Assembly (NCBI RefSeq): GCF_034424525.1
Contig: NZ_CP139979.1
Span: 2,065,501 to 2,129,500 of the forward strand
DNA: 64,000 nt
Reading direction: 5' to 3'
Source: Sphingobium yanoikuyae
GTDB lineage: Bacteria > Pseudomonadota > Alphaproteobacteria > Sphingomonadales > Sphingomonadaceae
Position numbers and translations under genes: made by a program. How positions within the stretch are numbered: position 1 is the stretch's first letter; each line of letters begins with the position of its first letter. Below are positions 9,167 through 17,081 of the stretch, in pieces. The notes under the pieces are model-generated. The model saw only the letters and a list, made by a program, of their open reading frames with translations. It did no database searches and was not told where the DNA came from.

Positions 9167-10138
9167 TCAGGTCGCCGCCTCAGCCAGTGCCGCGACATGG
9201 CCGCCCAGCTCGAAAACGACCGAGGCCGGGTCGAGCGACAGGATCACCGCGCCGCCCGCCAGATGCCGGGCTGCTTCCCAATGATCGAGCGCACTGCCCA
9301 GTGCCGGGCCATGACGGGTCCGGGCGGCCTGGGCAATGAAGGCGGGCGCGCGCTCCAGAAAGGCTTCGTAACGCGGCTTGGCCGCCTTGCCGGCCAGCGC
9401 CTTTGCCAGGCGCAAGCGCTCGCGATTGCCGGGATCACCGTCGGCCGCGATCGCCAGCAGCGATTTTTCGAGGCCAGCAAGGTCGAGCCCCGCATAGCGC
9501 AGCGCGCGACCAGGTGAGCCCTCCCCCGCGCGCAGCAGCGCATCGAGTTCCGGCCCGGACAGGCTTTCATCCTCGCGCCGGAGTACCGTCGCCATGGCGC
9601 TGTCCGACAGCGGATCGAAGCGCATCGTGCGGCAGCGCGAGCGAATGGTGGGCAACAGCCGACCCGGCGCATGGCTGACCAGCAGGAAGATCATGTCCGC
9701 GGGCGGCTCTTCCAACGTCTTGAGCAGGGCATTGGCGGCGCCGCGCTCCAGATCATCGGCGCTGTCGATCACGACGATGCGACGGGAGGAGAGCGACGGC
9801 GCCGACTGGATCAGCCGCTGCAGGCCGCGCACCTGGTCGACGCTGATGTTGCGTGCGGTAACGCCATCCTTCTCCAGCGGCGCCAGTTCGGCATAATCGG
9901 GATGCGCGCTCGCCTCGATCAGGCGCCGGATCGGATGGCTTTCGGGAACGTCGAGCCCCTCACCCTCGATCTTCGGACCGGCCGCATCGGCCAGCAGACG
10001 CATCGCCATGGCGCGGGCGAAGCTGGCCTTGCCGATGCCGCGTGGGCCACTCAATATCCAGCCATGATGCATGCGGCCGCTGCTTGCCGCCGCCAGCAGG
10101 GTCTGCGCCTGGGCATCATGCCCGACCAATGACGTCAT
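9167..10138 (-). CDS. holB: DNA polymerase III delta' subunit
   Basis: A 323-residue AAA+ clamp-loader subunit. It has a modified P-loop SGPRGIGKASFA (about residues 31-42), with Ala where a Thr/Ser normally follows the Lys, a Walker B-like RIVVIDSADDLE, sensor-type NALLKTLEEPP and the SRC motif in TIRSRC. Delta' is a stator in the clamp loader and need not hydrolyse ATP, so the altered P-loop is not alarming. Its start overlaps the tmk stop by 4 bp; the tmk-holB pair is widely conserved. Confidence 0.92.
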   Translation of the reverse strand: MTSLVGHDAQAQTLLAAASSGRMHHGWILSGPRGIGKASFARAMAMRLLADAAGPKIEGEGLDVPESHPIRRLIEASAHPDYAELAPLEKDGVTARNISVDQVRGLQRLIQSAPSLSSRRIVVIDSADDLERGAANALLKTLEEPPADMIFLLVSHAPGRLLPTIRSRCRTMRFDPLSDSAMATVLRREDESLSGPELDALLRAGEGSPGRALRYAGLDLAGLEKSLLAIAADGDPGNRERLRLAKALAGKAAKPRYEAFLERAPAFIAQAARTRHGPALGSALDHWEAARHLAGGAVILSLDPASVVFELGGHVAALAEAAT

Positions 10139-10761
10139 GACAGCAGGTCGTCCAGTGCCGCGAGCAGTCGGGCGGTGACATCCTCAGCCGCGCCCGACGC
10201 ATCGATTGCGCGGACCCGTTCCGGCTCATCTGCGGCAAAGCGGACGAACGCTTCGGCCACGGCCCGATGAAAGGCGCGGTCGCGACCGCCGATCCGGTCC
10301 GACACGTCGCCGTCACGGGCATGGGCGCGAGCTTCCGCCTCCGCTTCCGGCAGGGTCAGGAACAAGGTGCGATCGGGCAAGAAGCCGGCGCTGCCGATCT
10401 GGTGCAGCGCCAATATGTCGGCATCGCTGAGGTCACCCTGCCCCTGATAGGCGCGGCTGCTGTCGAGGAAGCGATCGGACAGCACCCAGGCGCCACGGGC
10501 CAGCGCCGGGCGGATCGTCTTTTCGATATGGTCGGCCCGCGCGGCAGCGAACAGCAACGCTTCGGCGCGGGCATTCCAGCGGTCCGCACCACCGGTCAGC
10601 AGCATGGCGCGGATCGCTTCCGCCCCTTCGCTGCCGCCCGGCTCGCGGGTCTCGACAACCTCAAGCCCGCGCGCGCGCAGAGCCGCCGCCAGCGCACGAA
10701 GCTGGGTCGACTTGCCGGCGCCCTCGCCGCCTTCGAGCGTGATGAAACGGCCTGTGATCAC
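10135..10761 (-). CDS. tmk: Thymidylate kinase
   Basis: A 208-residue P-loop kinase converting dTMP to dTDP. Residues 8-20 (LEGGEGAGKSTQL) form the P-loop. ETREPGGSEGAE is the dTMP-binding DR(Y/P)-type motif region, and SDRFLDSSRAYQGQG supplies the DRY/LID segment. The length matches the bacterial family. Coupled by 4-bp ATGA overlaps both to dac upstream and holB downstream. Confidence 0.96.
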   Translation of the reverse strand: MITGRFITLEGGEGAGKSTQLRALAAALRARGLEVVETREPGGSEGAEAIRAMLLTGGADRWNARAEALLFAAARADHIEKTIRPALARGAWVLSDRFLDSSRAYQGQGDLSDADILALHQIGSAGFLPDRTLFLTLPEAEAEARAHARDGDVSDRIGGRDRAFHRAVAEAFVRFAADEPERVRAIDASGAAEDVTARLLAALDDLLS

Positions 10762-11921
10762 CCGAAGAAGGACTTCAGACCATTCCAGAGACGACCGAAA
10801 ATGCCCGCTTCCGCGACATCTTCACCAGCGACCAGCGGCAGCACCTGTGGCGGCGTATCCGGGGTCTGGACGATGAGCTGGGCGATCTGCTGGCCCTTGG
10901 CGATCGGCGCCTTGATCGGGCCGGTATAGACGACCTTCACCTTCACATTGGCCGACGCGGTGCGCGGCATGGTGACGGCCATATTCTGCGGCGCGACCAG
11001 CGACACGGTCGACGCGCTGCCCAACTGGACGGCGGCGGTCTCGACCGTCTGCCCCTTCTTGAACAGCGGCTGTGCCTTCCAGGCGCGGAAGCCCCAATCC
11101 ATGAAGCGGACGGATTCGGTGATCCGGCCGTTGAAGCTGGTCAGGCCGGCGACCACCATCACCAGGCGGCGGCCATCCTGTTCGGCCGAACCGGTGAAGC
11201 CGAAACCGGCTTCTTCGGTATGGCCGGTCTTGAGGCCGTCGGCGCCCGCGATCTTGCCCAGGATCGGATTGCGATTGGCCTGCGCAATGTCGGAGCCGCC
11301 CATGGTCTTGCCCCAGGTGAAGGAGCGGGTGGCGTAGAATTTCTTGTAGAGATCCGGCGTCTCTACGATCGTGGCTTCAGCGAGCTTGGCCAGATCTTCG
11401 GCGGTGACATAGGTCACGCCCTCGTCAGGCCAGCCATTGCTGGTGCCGAAATGGCTGTTCTTGAGGCCCATGCGCTTGGCCTCCTCGTTCATCAGCGCAA
11501 CGAACGCCTGCTCGGTGCCGGCAATGCCCTCGGCCAGCACGACGCAGGCGTCATTGCCCGACAGGGTGACGATGCCGTGCAGCAGATTTTCAACCGACAC
11601 CTGCTCGCCCACCGACAGGAACATGGTCGATCCGGCCTTGGGGCCGTGCCATTGCTGCCAGGTTTCCGGACGGACCGTGAATTTGGTGTCGAGCTTCAAC
11701 TCGCCCTTCTGGATCAGGCGGAAGGCGACATGCGCCGTCATCATCTTGGCCATCGAAGCCGGCGGCATCCGGGTCTCGCCGCCCTTGTCATAGAGGACAG
11801 CGCCTGAGGAAAGATCCTTGAGATAGGCGATCGGCGCCTCGCTCGTATAGGGCGGGGCCGCGGCAACCAGCGGCTGGGCCAGCAGACCGACGAAGAGAGT
11901 GGCGGCAACGGTTTTCTTCAT
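10758..11921 (-). CDS. dacC: D-alanyl-D-alanine carboxypeptidase (PBP5/DacA-like)
   Basis: A 387-residue periplasmic DD-carboxypeptidase that trims the terminal D-Ala of peptidoglycan stem peptides. It starts with a signal peptide (MKKTVAATLFVGLLAQPLVAAA) and has the three serine-peptidase motifs: SxxK in PPASMAKMM (about 55-63), SGN in VTLSGNDACVV and KTG in DGLKTGHTEEAG. A C-terminal beta domain (PBP5_C) precedes a short amphipathic tail (FGRLWNGLKSFFG) that would anchor the protein to the outer face of the inner membrane. It lies 47 bp after rlpA and overlaps tmk. The dacA/dacC/dacD subtype is not resolvable here. Confidence 0.93.
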   Translation of the reverse strand: MKKTVAATLFVGLLAQPLVAAAPPYTSEAPIAYLKDLSSGAVLYDKGGETRMPPASMAKMMTAHVAFRLIQKGELKLDTKFTVRPETWQQWHGPKAGSTMFLSVGEQVSVENLLHGIVTLSGNDACVVLAEGIAGTEQAFVALMNEEAKRMGLKNSHFGTSNGWPDEGVTYVTAEDLAKLAEATIVETPDLYKKFYATRSFTWGKTMGGSDIAQANRNPILGKIAGADGLKTGHTEEAGFGFTGSAEQDGRRLVMVVAGLTSFNGRITESVRFMDWGFRAWKAQPLFKKGQTVETAAVQLGSASTVSLVAPQNMAVTMPRTASANVKVKVVYTGPIKAPIAKGQQIAQLIVQTPDTPPQVLPLVAGEDVAEAGIFGRLWNGLKSFFG

Positions 11922-11968
11922 GAACTCAAGCCTTCGACTGGATAGATTCGCTGGACGTATCGCTATGA

Positions 11969-12940
11969 TTAGCGCGCGTCATTAGCCATGACACGGACAT
12001 TCGCAAAGCCCTTCGCTGCCGCCGTCTTCACGCCGGCCTGCGCCGCCGCCTGCGAGGGATAGGGACCATAGCGCACACGCCAGACCGGACCGGCCGCAAC
12101 AGCATGCGCGCCGATCTGCCTGGCCAGCGCCTCAGCCCGGCTCTGCGAGGAAAGAGCAGCAACCTGAACGACATAGCCGCCAGATACCGGTTTTGTCGGC
12201 GTTGCGGTCTTCGGGACCGGCTTGGGAGTGGGGGGCGCGGGCGTATCGAAGGACGCGCCGCGACGGCTGGAACTGCTCGCGACCGGGATCGCCTGAACGA
12301 CGGGGCGTGCGGTCTGAACCTGCGCTGGCGGGCTTACCGGCACTTGCGCCAGACGCCCGCGCAGCACCTTCAGCAAAGGCGGCGGCGTCTCGATCCGCTC
12401 GGGCGCACGGTGATGAGCGCGCAGCAGCGCCTTTTCCTGCTCGGGCGGATTGACCCGGCGAACGCGAACGGCCGCAGCGCCGTCGCCGGTAATGCCCAGT
12501 TGTTCGGCCGCGCCGCGCGACAGGTCGATGATCTTGTCGTCGCTGAACGGACCACGATCGTTGAGCCGGACGAGGATGGTCCGTCCACTGCCCAGCGCCG
12601 TCACCTCGACATAGCTTGGCAGGGGCAAGGTCTTGTGGGCGCCGCTGATCGCCGACGGCACGAAATCCTCGCCATTGGCCGTCGGCTTGCCGATCGCCTC
12701 CTCGCCATACCAGCTGGCATAGCCAACCTCGTCATAATTGACCGGATCGGCCGGGACATAGGTCTTGCCGCCCACGCTATAGGGTTCGCCGATCTTGACC
12801 GGTTCGTCCACAACCGCTGGCGCCGTTACAGGTGGCGCGGGGCGTGGCGCCGGCGGCGCCGCGGCCTGCTCGCTGCCGCAGGAGGCGAGCAGAGACGCCG
12901 CGGCGCCCAGCGTGATCCAGTTCCTATTGCTTGACCGCAT
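11969..12940 (-). CDS. rlpA: Septal-ring lytic transglycosylase RlpA family lipoprotein with SPOR domain
   Basis: A 323-residue protein beginning with a lipoprotein signal (SLLASC lipobox, Cys at about 21). A double-psi beta-barrel follows (about 70-155), with YASWYGEEAIGKPTANGE and the RLNDRGPFSDDKIIDLS motif containing the catalytic Asp of RlpA. A Pro-rich linker leads to a C-terminal SPOR domain (about 245-318), which binds denuded glycan at the septum. RlpA cleaves denuded glycan strands during daughter-cell separation. It overlaps the end of the mltB-like gene by 17 bp and precedes the DD-carboxypeptidase, giving a peptidoglycan-remodelling trio. Confidence 0.92.
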   Translation of the reverse strand: MRSSNRNWITLGAAASLLASCGSEQAAAPPAPRPAPPVTAPAVVDEPVKIGEPYSVGGKTYVPADPVNYDEVGYASWYGEEAIGKPTANGEDFVPSAISGAHKTLPLPSYVEVTALGSGRTILVRLNDRGPFSDDKIIDLSRGAAEQLGITGDGAAAVRVRRVNPPEQEKALLRAHHRAPERIETPPPLLKVLRGRLAQVPVSPPAQVQTARPVVQAIPVASSSSRRGASFDTPAPPTPKPVPKTATPTKPVSGGYVVQVAALSSQSRAEALARQIGAHAVAAGPVWRVRYGPYPSQAAAQAGVKTAAAKGFANVRVMANDAR

Positions 12941-13976
12941 CGGCCAGCAACCCCACGGAAAGAGCGTAGAAATTGGAGCAATTATAGTCGAGGATCGCGC
13001 GATAATTGCTGGTCAGCAGATAGGCGGTCTTGCCCGGCCCATCCGGCTCCAGCAAGGTTGCCATGACAGTGTCCGCCGGCCAGATGCCGCTGGCCGGGAA
13101 CAGGCCCAGCTTGCGCCACTCGGCCATGGTCAGCCAGCGGCTGTGGCGGTTGAACACCCGCGGGCAGCGCGGCGCCGTCGTGCGCGCCGCCACCGAGGCG
13201 CGGTTGAAGCTGGTCGGCACGCTGACAGCCACGCCCCAGGGCTGGCCCCGCCGCCATCCCGCCGCGACAAAATAATTGGCGATCGACGCCAGCGCATCCG
13301 CCTGGCTGGTCCAGATATCCGCCCGGCCATCGCCGTCGCCATCCTTGGCGAGCTTGAGATAGACCGAGGGCAGGAATTGCGGATAGCCGGTCGCCCCGGC
13401 CCAACTGCCGACCAGCCGGCTGCGCGGCACGCCATCGTTCAGCATCTTGAGTGTCGCCAGCAATTCCGGCTCGAACAAGGTGCGGCGGCGCCCTTCATGC
13501 GCGAGCGTCGCCAGCGACCGGATCAGGTCGAAATCGCCGGTATAGGAGCCATAATTGGTTTCGTGGCCGAAAATGGCGACCATGATTTCCTCGGGCACCC
13601 CGGTTTCCGCCTCGATCCGGGCCAGCCGCGCGCGATTGGCGGCATAGACTGCCCGCCCACGGCTGATCCGCGCGGCATCGACATGCTTGACCCGATAGGG
13701 CTCGAAATTGGGAATGGGCGAATAGGTGCCCCCGCCCGGCTGGCTCTGGTCGAGCGCCACGACGCGCGGGTTGATCGTCAGGGTCGGGAAGACGGCGTCC
13801 AGCGTCGCGTCGCGAATGCCCATGGCCCGCGCCTTGGGCCGCAGCGATTCCAGATAAGCGCGAAAGTCCCCATCATCCTGCGCAACCGCGACCTGCGGCG
13901 CGGCCAATCCCGCCACAACCGTCGAAAAACCCATCATCAGCGCAATGGCCAGCGAATTGAACCGAGAATCTGCCAT
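12924..13976 (-). CDS. mltB: Lytic murein transglycosylase, MltB family (GH103)
   Basis: About 350 residues with a signal peptide (cleavage near QVAVAQ). The SLT domain has the catalytic Glu in IFGHETNYGSYTG, preceded by EAETGVPEEIMVA, and later the GATGYPQFLPSVYLKLAKDGDGDG segment typical of MltB. It cleaves the MurNAc-GlcNAc bond with 1,6-anhydro product formation. The longest frame would start at a GTG at 13991, but the ATG at 13976 has an AAAAGG just upstream and gives a normal signal peptide, so I place the start there. First gene of the leftward run, with no Cys lipobox. Confidence 0.92.
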   Translation of the reverse strand: MADSRFNSLAIALMMGFSTVVAGLAAPQVAVAQDDGDFRAYLESLRPKARAMGIRDATLDAVFPTLTINPRVVALDQSQPGGGTYSPIPNFEPYRVKHVDAARISRGRAVYAANRARLARIEAETGVPEEIMVAIFGHETNYGSYTGDFDLIRSLATLAHEGRRRTLFEPELLATLKMLNDGVPRSRLVGSWAGATGYPQFLPSVYLKLAKDGDGDGRADIWTSQADALASIANYFVAAGWRRGQPWGVAVSVPTSFNRASVAARTTAPRCPRVFNRHSRWLTMAEWRKLGLFPASGIWPADTVMATLLEPDGPGKTAYLLTSNYRAILDYNCSNFYALSVGLLADAVKQ

Positions 13977-14111
13977 GACCTTTTGTGGCACAGCCAGGGC
14001 GACCGGCGAAACCCCTATCCGATACGAAGTCGCGAATGGACGACCATTAGCCTCAATATTGTCATTTTTGCCCTTGGCTTGTTCGCCGGCTTCGCTAGGA
14101 AGCGTCGCAAC

Positions 14112-14201
14112 GGAAGTGTGGCCGAGTGGTTTAAGGCAGCGGTCTTGAAAACCGCCGTGGGTGCAAGCTCACCGTGGGTTCGAATCCCACCGCTTCCGCC
14201 A
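14112..14201 (+). tRNA. tRNA-Ser (anticodon UGA)
   Basis: The 90-nt sequence folds as a class II tRNA. The acceptor stem GGAAGTG/CGCTTCC (one G-U) is followed by discriminator G and an encoded CCA. The D-arm is GGCCGAGTGGTTTAAGGC, the anticodon loop CTTGAAA has anticodon TGA, a long variable arm is formed by GTGGGTGCAAGCTCAC, and the T-loop is TTCGAAT. It reads UCA (and with modification other UCN) serine codons. It stands alone at the boundary between the housekeeping run and the EPS locus. Confidence 0.96.
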
Positions 14202-14245
14202 TCGCTATTTTGTGTTCGGGCGCGGTGCGGTTTGGCGGGCGTCGA

Positions 14246-14500
14246 TCAGTCTTCCTGGGGAGCGATACCCATTAAGCGCCTGGCTTTGGTCCGCAACTGC
14301 TCACTAACCAGGTCTGCCAGAGCGATGCTCAAATAGTCGGTAGCGCCCCTTCAGCCTTGCGCTGCTCGCTATTCCGATCGAGCAAGATTTCGACGAAGAG
14401 TGGAAATGCGCTCAATCCTGGCGCCAAAGGAACCGAAAAGCTTCTTGAACGAGGATAGCTCGACTTCTCCGCCCGTTTGGAGGGAGTAAGCCGAATTTCA
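14246..14500 (-). pseudogene. Possible degraded coding fragment downstream of tRNA-Ser
   Basis: Three successive minus-strand frames give protein-like stretches that could be joined by frameshifts: GEVELSSFKKLFGSFGARI, then FVEILLDRNSEQRKAEGA, then DYLSIALADLVSEQLRTK ending at a TGA at 14248-14246. No single intact frame exists and I do not recognise a family. It could be a decayed gene next to the tRNA or chance. The rest of the 326-bp gap between the tRNA and the sugar transferase shows nothing else. Confidence 0.25.
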
Positions 14501-14527
14501 CAAGCCTCCCCCCGCGCCTGCGCCTAC

Positions 14528-15913
14528 TCAGAACGCCTTGTGATGAACGAGCACGTTGAAGGTCCGCAGCAGGATGCCGATATCCCGCGCGAGGCTCCAG
14601 CCGTGCAGATATTCCAGATCCGCCTCGATCCGCCGCAAGATGTCGCCGCGTGTTTCCGTCGCGCCACGGAAACCCCTGATTTGGGCCAGTCCCGTGATGC
14701 CGGGCTTGAGCGCGTGGCGATGCCAATATTGCCGATCGACCTGCCAGAAATAGGCGTTGTCAGCGGTCGAGCCCAAGGCGTGCGGCCGCGGCCCGACGAG
14801 GCTCATTTCGCCGAGCAGAACATTGAATAGCTGGGGCAGTTCGTCGATGCTCGTACTGCGAATGAAGCGCCCGATGCGGGTCACACGGTCATCACTTCGA
14901 CCGGTGGAACGGCTACCCAACGCGTCGCCGCAATCGGTCCGCATGCTGCGGAACTTATAGATCCGGAACAAGCGGTTGCCGCGACCGATGCGTTGTTGGC
15001 GAAAGAAGACCGGCCCTGTGCTGTCGATCTTGATGGCGATCGCCACCAGAAGCAGCAACGGCAGCAGCGCAATGACCAGGGGCACGGTCAAGGCAATGTC
15101 GAGCAAGCGCTTGCGCGCGCGGTCAGCAAGGTTGAGCGGGCCGCGCGAGACCACCAGGGTCGACGTGTCCAGCCAAGTCCCTACCGCAAGCGGTGCAGTC
15201 TCCCCGACCTCAGGCACGACGACTTCGCCCTGGACATTGCTGCCCTTCAATATCTCGGCCCAACTCGCCCGTCGGGCAGCCGGGCAAAGGATGATCGCTC
15301 TGTCATAATCACGCAGCAGCACACCCAATTGGTGCAGCTTGTGCGGATCATCCTCTTCGGGGCGCAGCCCGATCTGGCGCGCATCGATCACGGCTGCCGC
15401 ACCGCAATCATTGGGGCGCGCGATACCATCAAGGATCAATATCTCCGCGAACAGCTGATTTCCGAAGCAACGCCGGACCGCATAGGCCATCAGTGAGCGC
15501 TGCACGACCAGCAGCCCCAGGCTGCCAAAGACGCCGAACAATATGCCTGAGCGCAGGAAGGTCCCCACCGCCTTCGATGCGAAAATTACAAGGAAGAACA
15601 GCAGCATGGTGGCACCAAATGCCAATGTCGCAGCGCGACAGCTGATCGTCGCGCTAGTCAGACAGGACACACTGTAAGCCTGGCTGTGAAAGGCGATGAT
15701 CGCAAAGACGAGAATGCCTGCGGATAATGATCCGATCATGTCCGACGAGGATGCCGGCGAGAGGCGTGCGCCTACGCCAAAGCCAATCAGCAGCGCCAAG
15801 CAATCAGCTGATAGCAACAGCAGGCACAACCACAGGCGTGCATTGCGCCTGGCGATTAACGCCCCCGTTCCGCTCGCGCTGTGGAAACGCGCCGCCAAAT
15901 CCGGATTTGCCAT
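14528..15913 (-). CDS. Exopolysaccharide priming glycosyl-1-phosphate transferase (GumD/WcaJ/SpsB-like PHPT)
   Basis: A 461-residue polyisoprenyl-phosphate hexose-1-phosphate transferase that starts EPS repeat-unit synthesis on undecaprenyl phosphate at the inner membrane. About four N-terminal hydrophobic helices (30-140) precede a Rossmann-like cytosolic region, a re-entrant helix (about 270-295) and the catalytic domain. That domain carries [52 protein letters not shown] and [12 protein letters not shown]. The Glc-1-P specificity of GumD-type enzymes is likely but inferred. Transcribed alone leftward from an AT-rich divergent region; an AAGGA precedes the ATG. Confidence 0.92.
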   Translation of the reverse strand: MANPDLAARFHSASGTGALIARRNARLWLCLLLLSADCLALLIGFGVGARLSPASSSDMIGSLSAGILVFAIIAFHSQAYSVSCLTSATISCRAATLAFGATMLLFFLVIFASKAVGTFLRSGILFGVFGSLGLLVVQRSLMAYAVRRCFGNQLFAEILILDGIARPNDCGAAAVIDARQIGLRPEEDDPHKLHQLGVLLRDYDRAIILCPAARRASWAEILKGSNVQGEVVVPEVGETAPLAVGTWLDTSTLVVSRGPLNLADRARKRLLDIALTVPLVIALLPLLLLVAIAIKIDSTGPVFFRQQRIGRGNRLFRIYKFRSMRTDCGDALGSRSTGRSDDRVTRIGRFIRSTSIDELPQLFNVLLGEMSLVGPRPHALGSTADNAYFWQVDRQYWHRHALKPGITGLAQIRGFRGATETRGDILRRIEADLEYLHGWSLARDIGILLRTFNVLVHHKAF

Positions 15914-16229
15914 GGCCTGTCCTTTTCCCGTCGATTGTCGACCACTGGCACAGCAATGGCCGGACGCTCCCAGTTCCGCAGCACGCAGAGGAGCGAAATC
16001 AATTCAACCGACAAGAGCACGGGCGCCTCAAAAACATCAATCCGTGACAACACCTAATTAATATTAACCAATCAATTATCAGAAATTCAATTTTATATCA
16101 GAACGAATGCAACTTAATCTGCAATTTTATTAACAGCGTAATTTCACTTATATTAATCTAATCTTTTTTTGTTAAATCAGGTAAACCAGATCATCGCCCT
16201 TCATCCAAAAATGGGAGGTCCAGGAGAAT
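15914..16229. promoter_or_regulatory. AT-rich divergent regulatory region (priming transferase / small membrane protein)
   Basis: No convincing gene is present here. From about 16045 to 16200 the sequence is strongly AT-rich (tracts such as TTAATATTAACC, ATTTTATATC, CTTTTTTTG) in an otherwise GC-rich region. It separates the leftward priming transferase from the rightward 73-residue protein, so it must hold both promoters. It contains AACACCTA at 16049-16056, a motif also found in two other EPS intergenic regions. Exact -35/-10 boxes cannot be chosen because of the base composition. Confidence 0.45.
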
Positions 16230-16451
16230 ATGACCATTGCACTCTGTGCCAGTGCGACAATCATATTGGCCGTTTGGGCGATCGGCCTTTATTATCTCTG
16301 GCAACGTCAAAATGCGTCGCTCGTCGAAATCAAGCCAGCATGGCCGGATCGCCTTTTTGCAATTTTCTGGCTCCCGATCGCACTATTGGCGCTCATCGCG
16401 ACAATCCCCTCTTTAGGGCGACAAAAAGCACCACGGCCGCAGAAATATTGA
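16230..16451 (+). CDS. Small two-helix membrane protein, function unknown
   Basis: A 73-residue ORF with two hydrophobic helices (about residues 3-23 and 43-62) separated by a short charged loop with KPAWPDR, and a basic tail (RQKAPRPQKY). A CAGGAG lies 6 bp before the ATG. Its stop falls 3 bp from the stop of the convergent response regulator, which fits two genuine genes packed end to end. I recognise no family. Position in the EPS locus suggests a membrane accessory role, which is a guess. Confidence 0.55.
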   Translation: MTIALCASATIILAVWAIGLYYLWQRQNASLVEIKPAWPDRLFAIFWLPIALLALIATIPSLGRQKAPRPQKY

Positions 16452-16454
16452 CGC

Positions 16455-17081
16455 TCATCCGTCCAGCCTCCGGCCTATTCCCGCCGCAAATGCAACTCTC
16501 AGGGCATCCGAAAGATTGCGCGTCTTGAGCTTTGCCATCAGGTTTGCGCGATGAATTTCGATCGTGCGCGGGCTGATGCCCAATTGCAGGGCGATGTGCT
16601 TGTTCGGCAGCCCCATTGTCAGGCCTGCCAGCACATCCCGCTCGCGCGGCGTCAACTTTTCCACCAGCGATTGCGCCTGCGCGACCCTTTGCCGGCGCGC
16701 ACCATTATCATATAGCACCGACCAGGCGTTCTCGACCGCCTGCAGCAGGCTCTGCCGCTCGAACGGCTTCACCAGGAAATCCACGGCACCCATCTTCATT
16801 GCCGCGACCGTCACGGCAATGTCGCCATGCCCTGTCAGCATGATGACCGGAAAATTGAGATCCGCTTCATTGAGCCGGCGCTGCACCTCCAGCCCATCCA
16901 TGTCGGGCATGCGCAGGTCCAGGATCACACAGCCCGGCGGCTCGGTCGGCGCGGCGGCGAGGAAATGAGCGCCCCTCTGCCAAGTGCGGACCGAATATCC
17001 TTCAAGCTCCAACAAGAATGCCGTTGCCGCTCTGACGGAATATTCGTCGTCCACGATGTGAATCGTCTTCATTTCCTCCAC
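16455..17081 (-). CDS. fixJ: Response regulator, FixJ/NarL type (REC + LuxR-type HTH)
   Basis: A 208-residue DNA-binding response regulator. The receiver domain (1-125) has the acidic pair in IVDDE, phospho-acceptor Asp in VILDLRMPDMDG, Thr in MLTGHGD and Lys in FLVKPF. The linker leads to a LuxR-family HTH (about 140-200) with LTPRERDVLAGLTMGLPNKHIA and GISPRTIEIHRANLM, as in FixJ. It overlaps the 3' end of the sensor kinase gene by 80 bp on the same strand, so the two form one coupled operon. Its place inside the EPS locus suggests control of EPS or microaerobic genes, but targets are unknown. Confidence 0.9.
   Translation of the reverse strand: MEEMKTIHIVDDEYSVRAATAFLLELEGYSVRTWQRGAHFLAAAPTEPPGCVILDLRMPDMDGLEVQRRLNEADLNFPVIMLTGHGDIAVTVAAMKMGAVDFLVKPFERQSLLQAVENAWSVLYDNGARRQRVAQAQSLVEKLTPRERDVLAGLTMGLPNKHIALQLGISPRTIEIHRANLMAKLKTRNLSDALRVAFAAGIGRRLDG

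Noticed and set aside
6913..9339. 808-codon plus-strand frame opposite tatD/metG/holB
   Set aside because: It overlaps three recognised genes in antisense and has no motif of its own.
9167..10138. Altered P-loop (GKA) in holB as a sign of a broken gene
   Set aside because: Delta' subunits often have non-functional nucleotide sites, and the rest of the protein is intact.
15727..16061. Short plus-strand ORFs around the priming transferase start
   Set aside because: They overlap the transferase 5' end in antisense and have no protein-like features.
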